Source: Ornithinibacillus scapharcae TW25 (GTDB lineage: Bacteria > Bacillota > Bacilli > Bacillales > Amphibacillaceae). From it: a DNA stretch of 45,637 nt. The DNA lies in contig NZ_AEWH01000057.1 of the NCBI RefSeq assembly GCF_000190475.1, positions 1-45,637 on the forward strand. Reading direction: 5' to 3'. How positions within the stretch are numbered: position 1 is the stretch's first letter; each line of letters begins with the position of its first letter. Position numbers and translations under genes: made by a program. The notes under the pieces were generated by a model. That model made no database searches. It worked only from the letters and a program-made list of their open reading frames with translations, and was not told the DNA's origin. Shown here in pieces: positions 10,601-17,169 of the stretch.

Positions 10601-12574
10601 AATGAGGAATGTGATACCGCGATTGTAGCAGGCGCTAATCTCATGACTACTCCTGGTAGTTATATAAGTATGAGTAAAGCCGGTATGCTCTCAGAAGACA
10701 GTAGATGTTATGCTTTCGACAAAAGAGCTAACGGTATGGTGCCAGCAGAAGCAATTGCTGTTGTCGTATTAAAACGACTTTCTAATGCAGAAGAAAATAA
10801 TAATTCTATATATGCAACAATTGTAGGTAGTGGAATCAATTATGATGGGAAGACAAATGGTATTACAGCTCCAAGTGGTCCATCACAAAGTAAGCTTATC
10901 CGAGAAGTGTACGAGCGTTATAACATAAATCCAGAAAATATGGATTATATCGTTACCCATGGAACAGGGACAAAGCTAGGCGATCCCGTGGAAATTAATG
11001 CACTTGCAGATGCTTATAAACAATATACCCAAAAGAGTAAGTATTGTGCCTTGACCTCGGTCAAGCCTAACATCGGACATACTTTGGCGGCATCAGGGAT
11101 CGTGAGCCTTATTAGTCTTGTTATGTCATTAAAACATGAAACAATACCTGCAAGTATTAACTGTGAGCAGTTAAACGATTATATCCGTTGGGACGCTAGT
11201 CCATTTTATGTAAACAGAGTGAATAAGGAATGGAAGGAAACAAATGGTAAAAAGCGATTAAGCGCCGTTAGTTCTTTCGGAATGAGTGGCACCAATGCCC
11301 ATGTGGTAGTCCAAAGCTATTCTAAAAGGGATGATAGTGAAAATCCAGCGAATCAGCACAGGATACCATATTATCTGCTGGCACTTTCGGCAAAGACATC
11401 AGAATCTTTACAACAAAAAATTCATGATTTGAAAGTACTGTTTGAGCAAAAACAAGATATGGGACCAGCAGAACTAGCAAATATTAGCTATACATTGATG
11501 GAAGGTAGACAACATTTTCAACATCGTTGTGCAGTAGTTGTAAGTGATACGAAAGATGCGATTCAAGTCCTTAACCAAGTAGAAGGTAACGGGAATGGAA
11601 TAAATATCTTTAAAGGTATTGTATCCAGAGACTTTACTGTTCAACCAAGTATATCTAAATCTATTAATGAATTAGTAGAGAGATGTATGGATGCTGAAGG
11701 AAACTCTCAAACTTATAAAAAGTATTTGAAAGAGTTGGCTAGTTATTATTGCGAAGGGTATGAAGTGTCATGTGAAGGCCTTCTAAGTCTTGTTAAACCA
11801 ATGAAAATTAATCTTCCTTCATACCCATTTATTAAAAAGGAATATTGGGTTAGGAAAAAGGAAAACAGAACCCTTTCAGCAGATAATCATGAAAAGAAAT
11901 TCTCAATTGGGGAGGAGAAGCTCAAGCAACCTCAAGCTATCAATAAGAAAGAAAAAAGCGAACCGAAACCAGTAATAATCGAAACGAGACAGGAGCCAAC
12001 AGTATCTAATAAAGTAAATTTACGATTAACTAATGACTTCAAAGGAAATATGCCAGTAGGTATAACCCTTACACCACTAGAAGAAATTACGAATTACGCT
12101 GAAAAGAACCACTCGTATCTTACAAATAAAAAAACGATAACCTTATCAACTTTACCATCACAAGAGAAGGCAAAACAGATGGCTGGTGTAAGGATAACGG
12201 AAGATAAGTTACTTATAGAGTTATCCAAGAGTCTAGCAGAAGAGTTGTTTATGGATGAAGGAGAAATTGATATCGATAGAAGTTTCACAGAGCTGGGTCT
12301 GGATTCGATTGTTGGGGTGGAATGGATCCACGCTATCAACAAGAAATATCAGACTTCCATTAAGACAACAAAGATCTACCAATATCCAACACTTACAACC
12401 TTTGCGAACTACTTCTATAATGTTCTATCAACCATGACCAATAATAATGGTAGTAATCCCACACCTACGAATAATGACCATAAACACTCACCTCAATTGA
12501 TAGAGAACCAACAAGAATTTTCCGAAAAGAAGGAAACCAAAGTTCATCCTGTGATAAAAAAGAGGCGTTATTGA
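7697..12574 (+). CDS. Trans-AT PKS gene B, fragment 1: ACP-KR-ACP-KS-ACP
   Basis: Start ATG at 7697 follows AAAGGAG (7677-7683). Order: ACP (GFDS, Ser76); KR (GGVGGLG near 402, Tyr543 in CDYAVGN); ACP (GFDS, Ser705); KS (about 795-1215, Cys953, His1088, His1128); KS linker; an extended linker (about 1395-1505); then the first of three beta-branching ACPs (GLDS, Ser1537, Trp1543). Placing an ACP before the KR and another after it is unusual; the first ACP probably completes the KS-DH* half-module that ends gene A. Both GFDS carriers have a conserved N-terminal extension (W-x-I-x-QCVLWE), also present in the first ACP of gene A. The KS-ACP-ACP-ACP module has no KR or DH, so it should hold a beta-keto chain, the substrate for beta-branching. 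The frame ends early through a missing A at 12556-12561 and continues at 12571-13296. Confidence 0.95.
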   Translation: MTNEPMINFKSKANRIVQDKTSNFQAPSKGRKPEMNGWTIKQCVLWEINDLISQALGIPKDKFYSDENLADFGFDSISLVHFSTSLSDKYNIDITPDAFFGYPTVDRLCEYLLNQYGEEMAAYYHEEIKEIDVGIQNHSSSTNSSSRTNPSEGQNNFGNRRSNSNLFRENNKDSVLTFEETWQEAALTIIEKDFRSVVVFITGEERRLAMEKKIKQLSPKTEVHFVGDGEIYRKESANRYTVDYRDKSGYVASLKEISASAGRVDAILYLWPVENRKYITDPTGILYMLQGMAEAKIKSDRVLIAGEYNDELERCHLESWIGIERSTGLIIPGTKVNIIIAKREEREFVDWAERMWKELQAAKAESVWYEGIHRKVSRILPTHMKDNHRNVPLKKGGVYLLTGGVGGLGMIFSRWLAQKYQAKLILVNRSSKESKKEKLQELIDIGAEVVYYSADVSNTEQLKQAIKAGKERFGKLDGVIHAAGIEGQGSILQKTVKEYLRCLGPKIQGTLALEQALQGEKIDFICYFSSSSAIIGDFGNCDYAVGNRFLMSYGGHRHQAGYPGKTVVINWPLWKSEGMGFADEEGSKMYLKSSGQRFLESEEGTEIFEKLLQQTNIQHLVMTGNKERINKFLGIEEETKREVKQEIKKHNVMVQSGKGRRPEMKDWSIEQCVLWELKDAVRQILKIPIEKLEIEENLADFGFDSISLIDFGDSISKRYKLDITPDVFFGYPTLKRLSGYLLDKYAAEMEEFYSETKEEIPDTSNKVLNPTHNLDRKNKRNSRRKRIGKNPRIKEEIDSIAIIGMSGRFPEARSIDELWSILIEGREAIHEAPAERTEWNEGDGRGKKFGVVPGVSEFEPSFFEISPREAISMDPRQRLLLQETWRALEDAGYGAKSFDDEKIGMFVGIEEGDYTALVQDDASITSNHNAILAARLSYFLNLDGPNMAINTACSSSLVALHQACQSLRNEECDTAIVAGANLMTTPGSYISMSKAGMLSEDSRCYAFDKRANGMVPAEAIAVVVLKRLSNAEENNNSIYATIVGSGINYDGKTNGITAPSGPSQSKLIREVYERYNINPENMDYIVTHGTGTKLGDPVEINALADAYKQYTQKSKYCALTSVKPNIGHTLAASGIVSLISLVMSLKHETIPASINCEQLNDYIRWDASPFYVNRVNKEWKETNGKKRLSAVSSFGMSGTNAHVVVQSYSKRDDSENPANQHRIPYYLLALSAKTSESLQQKIHDLKVLFEQKQDMGPAELANISYTLMEGRQHFQHRCAVVVSDTKDAIQVLNQVEGNGNGINIFKGIVSRDFTVQPSISKSINELVERCMDAEGNSQTYKKYLKELASYYCEGYEVSCEGLLSLVKPMKINLPSYPFIKKEYWVRKKENRTLSADNHEKKFSIGEEKLKQPQAINKKEKSEPKPVIIETRQEPTVSNKVNLRLTNDFKGNMPVGITLTPLEEITNYAEKNHSYLTNKKTITLSTLPSQEKAKQMAGVRITEDKLLIELSKSLAEELFMDEGEIDIDRSFTELGLDSIVGVEWIHAINKKYQTSIKTTKIYQYPTLTTFANYFYNVLSTMTNNNGSNPTPTNNDHKHSPQLIENQQEFSEKKETKVHPVIKKRRY

Positions 12575-13130
12575 TAGAGTTATCCCAGAGTCTAGCAGAA
12601 GAATTGTACATGGACGAAGGAGAAATTGATGTCGATAGAAGTTTCACAGAGCTGGGTCTGGATTCAATCGTTGGGGTGGAATGGATCCACGCTATCAATA
12701 AGAAATATCAGACTTCGATTAAGACAACAAAAATCTACCAATATCCAACACTTACAACCTTTGCAGACTACTTCTATGATGTTCTCTCATCTATGGAGGT
12801 TAACAACATCAATAAGGAAGATAGTAATTCTACATCTACGAATAATGACCATAAAAAATCACTTCCTATAATAGAAAGTCAACTAGAATTTTCCAAAAAG
12901 AAGGAAACCACCATTCATCCTGAGATTAAGAAAGAAGCGTTATTAAAAGAGCTATCTAAAAGCCTAGCAGAAGAATTGTACATGGACGAAGGAGAAATTG
13001 ATGTCGATAGAAGTTTCACAGAGCTGGGTCTGGATTCAATCGTTGGGGTGGAATGGATCCACGCTATCAATAAGAAGTATCAGACATCAATTAAGACAAC
13101 AAAAATCTATCAATATCCAAATCTAGTAGA
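12217..13130 (+). repeat. Three tandem near-identical beta-branching ACP repeats
   Basis: Three direct repeats, each encoding one ACP plus its linker. Active serines lie at 12305, 12664 and 13036, giving periods of 359 (360 once frame break 2 is repaired) and 372 bases. About 145 bases around the serine (12596-12742 and 12967-13112) are almost identical in copies 2 and 3. Each carrier reads GLDSIVGVEW, with Trp six residues after the phosphopantetheine serine. That Trp is a known mark of carriers recognised by HMG-CoA-synthase-type beta-branching enzymes. The near identity suggests recent duplication or ongoing gene conversion. Confidence 0.92.
12556..12561 (+). other. Frame break 2 in gene B at an A6G run
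   Basis: The zero frame reads ATA AAA AAG AGG CGT TAT TGA and stops. Moving to -1 (one more A) gives IKKEALLIELSQS, which matches the repeat at 12920-12965 (IKKEALLKELSKS). The heptamer A AAA AAG sits in the correct phase for -1 slippage (the dnaX type), with a stop 9 bases beyond it. A homopolymer error in the assembly would look the same. Confidence 0.9.
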
Positions 13131-13296
13131 ATTTACGAAATATATGCATGGTGAATTAGTTAGTCTGAATGAGAATGCCGAAAGCATAATTCCATCTGAT
13201 GATGAAATGGAAAAGTTATTGTGGCTAGTATATCAAGGAGAGATGGATATTCATAATGCTGAAGAGTTAATAGCCATTAGTAAGAAGGAGGGGTGA
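12571..13296 (+). CDS. Trans-AT PKS gene B, fragment 2: ACP-ACP-C-terminal docking segment
   Basis: Continuation of gene B after frame break 2; the ATG at 12571 is not expected to be a true start. It holds carriers 2 and 3 of the triplet, each with GLDS and the Trp at +6 (serine codons 12664 and 13036). The last roughly 35 residues (DEMEKLLWLVYQGEMDIHN region) look like a helical docking segment and have a plausible partner in the first 30 residues of gene C (ILKALQEKKITPEEARAAM), the pattern seen in four-helix-bundle docking domains of trans-AT synthases. The stop (13294-13296) lies 4 bases before the gene C start, and the gene C ribosome binding site is inside this coding end, so the two genes are probably translationally coupled. 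Repaired, gene B would encode about 1,866 residues. Confidence 0.92.
   Translation: MIELSQSLAEELYMDEGEIDVDRSFTELGLDSIVGVEWIHAINKKYQTSIKTTKIYQYPTLTTFADYFYDVLSSMEVNNINKEDSNSTSTNNDHKKSLPIIESQLEFSKKKETTIHPEIKKEALLKELSKSLAEELYMDEGEIDVDRSFTELGLDSIVGVEWIHAINKKYQTSIKTTKIYQYPNLVEFTKYMHGELVSLNENAESIIPSDDEMEKLLWLVYQGEMDIHNAEELIAISKKEG
13285..13293 (+). promoter_or_regulatory. Ribosome binding site of gene C, inside the end of gene B
   Basis: AAGGAGGGG lies seven bases before the ATG at 13301 and overlaps the last codons of gene B. It fixes the gene C start and shows that this gene boundary is real, unlike the frame breaks elsewhere in the PKS region. Confidence 0.85.
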
Positions 13297-13300
13297 AAAC

Positions 13301-16300
13301 ATGGAATTAAAAAGTATTCTTAAAGCATTACAGGAGAAAAAAATAACACCTGAAGAAGCTAGAGCTGCAATGCAAAAGTTACAATCGGGCAATACAGTTA
13401 CAGATTCCGATAAAAAATCTAACCATAGCATAAATATCGAAAGCGATAATCCTAGGAATATTATTCATAGCTCAAAGGCTACTAGTTTTGATGAGGATAA
13501 CAATCGCATTGCAATTATAGGAATATCAGGACGTTACCCTACTGCAGATAATATGGACGGTTATTGGGATGTACTTGTTAATGGTAAAAATACAATAAGA
13601 GAAATACCAAAAACTCGATGGGATACAGAAAAGTATTATGACCCAGATAATACAAAAGAAGGAAAGATTTATAGTAAATGGTTAGGTATGCTTGATGATG
13701 TCGATTGTTTTGATTCCTTGTTTTTTGAAATCTCACCATCAGAAGCAGAAGTAATGGACCCCCAACACCGTCTTTTTTTAGAAGAGGGGTATAAGGCATT
13801 TGAAGATGCTGGTTACAATATCTCTACCTTAAATAATACAAAATGCGGTGTATACTTGGGAATCGTTAATGGGGAATACGATGCATTAATGAACAAAAAT
13901 GGAACAAAAAATACAAGTGTTACTGGTAATAGTAATGCAATTGGTGTAGCACGAATAGCGTATTATCTTAATTTGAAGGGTCCGGCAATATCTATTGATA
14001 CAGCCTGTTCCTCTTCTCTAGTGAGTACGCATTTAGCAATACAAGCTTTACGTAATAGGGAAGTGGATATGGCACTAGCTGGTGGGGTAAGTTTGTATCT
14101 ATCTCCAGAATCATACGTTAATATGTGTGCTGCTGGAATGCTATCTCCAGATGGACAATGCAAGGCTTTTGATAATAGTGCGAATGGTTTTGTTCCAGGT
14201 GAAGGTGTGGGAGCCATTGTATTAAAGAGACTTAAGGATGCAGTGGCTGATGGAGACTATATTTATGGGACTATTATCGGTTCGGCTATTAATCAAGACG
14301 GAAAGACGAATGGTATAACTGCTCCTAATCTAGAAAGTCAGATAGAGCTAGTTAATGATTTGTATAGTAGATATCAGATTAACCCAGAGAGTATTAGTTA
14401 TGCTGAACTGCATGGGACAGGGACTAAATTAGGTGACCCAATTGAACTGGAAGCATTAGCTACCGCATTTGGTAAGAAGACCAATGCCAAAAATTATTGT
14501 GCAATCGGATCGGTGAAAAGTAACCTTGGCCATACCTCTGCTGCAGCTGCAATGGCAGGAATTCATAAAATAATATTGTCCATGAAGCATAAAAAGCTAG
14601 TACCAACATTACATGTTCAAACACCTAATGAACATTTTGATTTTCATGATTCCCCTTTTTACATCAATTGTGAAACGACCGATTGGAATGGTAGAAATAA
14701 TACTCCTAGAAGAGCAGCAATAAGTTCCTTTGGATATAGTGGTACGAATGCACATGCTGTAATTGAGGAATATGAAATGGGTGCAGTAGAAAGAAAATCA
14801 TTAGTCATAGACGAGAATCATCCAGGAGTATTTGTATTATCGGCCAAAAACGAAACCCAGCTCATGGTATATGTGGAAAAGATGAAACAGTACTTAGATA
14901 ATTACCAGGATAGTGTTCTTGCAGATGTATTGTTTACGTTGCAGGTTGGACGTGAACCGATGAATGAAAGACTTGCGATTATTACTTATGGCAAGGAAGA
15001 CTTAACCAATAAGCTTTCCTTAATTCTAGAAGGAAATTTAGATTCTGATTGTTTAAGAGGCAGAATCAGTAAAAAACGAGGAAACAATAAACAAATAATA
15101 ACTAACGTCGGAAGTAATACAAAACATGAAGAATTACCCATTCAGAAACTTTACGATGTTGCACAGTCGTGGGTGAATGGGGAACATGTTGATTGGAAAG
15201 ATGGTTACGTAGGCTATGAACCTCAAAGAATTTCACTTCCAACATATCCATTTGAAAGGGAAGTGCATTGGTTTCAAGAAAAAGAAGCGGATTTCCAAAG
15301 TTTGTCGTTAAGTGATAATTCGATTACTTTGCATCCATTATTACATCATGATACCTCTAATTTTGACGAGCAAAGTTTTCAATCGATTTTTACAGGGAAT
15401 GAGTTTTTTGTTACGGATCATATTATCAATAATAGGAAGGTACTACCCGGAACAGCTATTTTAGAAATGGCGAGAAAAGCCGGAGAATTGCTAGGTGAAG
15501 AGAATGTTTCTAGCCTTCGCAATATTTCCTGGAATCATCCGATAAGTGTTGAAGATGGCAGCCAGAACGTGAAAATTCGTCTGTTTCCACAAGAAAATAA
15601 TACAACTTTTGAAGTGAGTATCTCGAATCAATTAGTTGATGACAAAACGGATGAGATTATATGTGCAGAAGGTGTCATAGAATATGGAAACATCCCAAGA
15701 GAGAGTCAGGCATTGAATATACGTGCCTATAAATCTCGCTGTCTATCAAGTGTAGATACAAAAAAGAATTATGAGAATATGAGGCAAAATGGCCTTATTT
15801 ATGGACCAGATTTTCAAACGGTTACTGAAATCTATTATAACGATAATGAAGTGTTAGCAAAACTGGAGTTAACGGATAGTAGTCAATCAGAAACCAAAGA
15901 TTATGTACTACACCCAGGATTGCTTGACGGCGCAATGCAGACGATTTCTGTATTTCTACAGGGACAAGATGATTTAGTATATCTTCCGTTTTCTATGGGA
16001 AGAGTAAATATATTTTCTTCCTTAACGAAAACGGGTTACGTGTATACAACGCTTGCTGCAAATAGTGGAGCGAAAAGTAGGCTGAAAAGCTTTGATATTG
16101 TTGTTACAGATGAAGTAGGTAATATCTTAGTTGAGATTAATAACTTTAATGTAAGACCAGTTCAAGCAACATCTGCTCCAATAAACAATGACAGGTTTAC
16201 GGAAGCAGCAGTTTCGGTAGAGGCGAGTCCAACATCTTATTATAAGAAGGTTTGGGTTGTCGAGGATAGTAAAAGGTCTAAAAAAGCTCAAAGCGGTGCA

Positions 16301-17143
16301 ATCCTACTTTTTGATGTAAATAAAGATCTTTATAACGCTTTACGTTCCATAACTGATTCAAAAATTATACTAGTTCAACCTGGAAAACAGTATGACCACA
16401 TAGATGAATATATGGTGGTCATGAATCCTTCTAAAAAGGATGATTATAAGACTTTATTGGAAGTTCTAATAAAAAGTGGTTTAACACCGAATAAAATCAT
16501 CTATAACTGGGGGAATGATTCATCCATTCATGGACAACATCAATTAAATAATAGACTGGAACGTGGTGTCTATTCCATATTAGCGTTAAGCCAAGCGATT
16601 ACAGAGGTTAGACTTAATACCGAAATACAGCTATTGTATGTCTATTATTCATCCCAAAAGCAACTCGTTCCTGAACAGAGTGCTATGAGTGGTTTCTTTA
16701 TAACCCTTCACAAAGAAAATCAGTTATTCAACTATAAGACAGTTGAATTGGCGAATCCATCCATTTCGATAACTAAAATTGCTAGTTTTGTAATGGACGA
16801 ATTTCTTGTAGATGATCATGACTTTGGCATCCGTTATGATGGAATCAATCGATGGGTTACTAGGATAAAGAACGTAGAAGAAAACGAAGTTCTAACTCAT
16901 TCGGATTTCATTAAAAATAATGGTGTATATATGATAACTGGAGGAATGGGTGGCCTCGGATTAATATTTGCACGATACTTGAGCAACAAGAGAAATATTA
17001 AGATTGTGCTCACTGGTCGAAGAGAATTGAGCGCGCATGATTTAGAGGAAATAAAAGAACTAGAAGCATTAGGTTCAGAGGTCCTCTATGTACGAGCTGA
17101 TGTATCGAAGCGAGAGGATGTAGAGGAACTTATAAAAAAGTAA
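13301..17143 (+). CDS. Trans-AT PKS gene C, fragment 1: docking-KS-DH-KR (N-terminal half)
   Basis: True N-terminus of the giant gene C, with a strong ribosome binding site. Residues 1-35 form a likely docking helix pair. The KS (about 70-490) has Cys236, His371 and His411 and directly follows the triple ACP, so it should accept the beta-branched chain. The DH (about 680-960) keeps His707 and Asp876 (DGAMQ), but the first motif reads HIINNRKVLP, with Asn where Gly is usual; activity is likely but uncertain. The KR structural half is at about 995-1190 and the catalytic half starts with GGMGGLG near 1214. The frame stops in the KR at a missing A (17134-17139); the rest of the KR, with its Tyr, is in the next fragment. 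Confidence 0.94.
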   Translation: MELKSILKALQEKKITPEEARAAMQKLQSGNTVTDSDKKSNHSINIESDNPRNIIHSSKATSFDEDNNRIAIIGISGRYPTADNMDGYWDVLVNGKNTIREIPKTRWDTEKYYDPDNTKEGKIYSKWLGMLDDVDCFDSLFFEISPSEAEVMDPQHRLFLEEGYKAFEDAGYNISTLNNTKCGVYLGIVNGEYDALMNKNGTKNTSVTGNSNAIGVARIAYYLNLKGPAISIDTACSSSLVSTHLAIQALRNREVDMALAGGVSLYLSPESYVNMCAAGMLSPDGQCKAFDNSANGFVPGEGVGAIVLKRLKDAVADGDYIYGTIIGSAINQDGKTNGITAPNLESQIELVNDLYSRYQINPESISYAELHGTGTKLGDPIELEALATAFGKKTNAKNYCAIGSVKSNLGHTSAAAAMAGIHKIILSMKHKKLVPTLHVQTPNEHFDFHDSPFYINCETTDWNGRNNTPRRAAISSFGYSGTNAHAVIEEYEMGAVERKSLVIDENHPGVFVLSAKNETQLMVYVEKMKQYLDNYQDSVLADVLFTLQVGREPMNERLAIITYGKEDLTNKLSLILEGNLDSDCLRGRISKKRGNNKQIITNVGSNTKHEELPIQKLYDVAQSWVNGEHVDWKDGYVGYEPQRISLPTYPFEREVHWFQEKEADFQSLSLSDNSITLHPLLHHDTSNFDEQSFQSIFTGNEFFVTDHIINNRKVLPGTAILEMARKAGELLGEENVSSLRNISWNHPISVEDGSQNVKIRLFPQENNTTFEVSISNQLVDDKTDEIICAEGVIEYGNIPRESQALNIRAYKSRCLSSVDTKKNYENMRQNGLIYGPDFQTVTEIYYNDNEVLAKLELTDSSQSETKDYVLHPGLLDGAMQTISVFLQGQDDLVYLPFSMGRVNIFSSLTKTGYVYTTLAANSGAKSRLKSFDIVVTDEVGNILVEINNFNVRPVQATSAPINNDRFTEAAVSVEASPTSYYKKVWVVEDSKRSKKAQSGAILLFDVNKDLYNALRSITDSKIILVQPGKQYDHIDEYMVVMNPSKKDDYKTLLEVLIKSGLTPNKIIYNWGNDSSIHGQHQLNNRLERGVYSILALSQAITEVRLNTEIQLLYVYYSSQKQLVPEQSAMSGFFITLHKENQLFNYKTVELANPSISITKIASFVMDEFLVDDHDFGIRYDGINRWVTRIKNVEENEVLTHSDFIKNNGVYMITGGMGGLGLIFARYLSNKRNIKIVLTGRRELSAHDLEEIKELEALGSEVLYVRADVSKREDVEELIKK
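17134..17139 (+). other. Frame break 3 in gene C at an A6G run followed directly by a stop
   Basis: The zero frame reads ATA AAA AAG TAA. In -1 it becomes IKKVKAKFARIDGVIHSAG, which restores a normal KR sequence. A AAA AAG is in slippery phase and a stop codon sits immediately after it, an arrangement that can favour ribosomal frameshifting. A homopolymer undercall is equally consistent. Confidence 0.9.
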
Positions 17144-17169
17144 AAGCAAAATTTGCGCGCATTGATGGA

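Noticed and set aside
12571-13296. Free-standing two-ACP gene
   Set aside because: Restoring one A at 12556-12561 joins it to gene B, and the joined sequence matches the next repeat; the ATG has no ribosome binding site.
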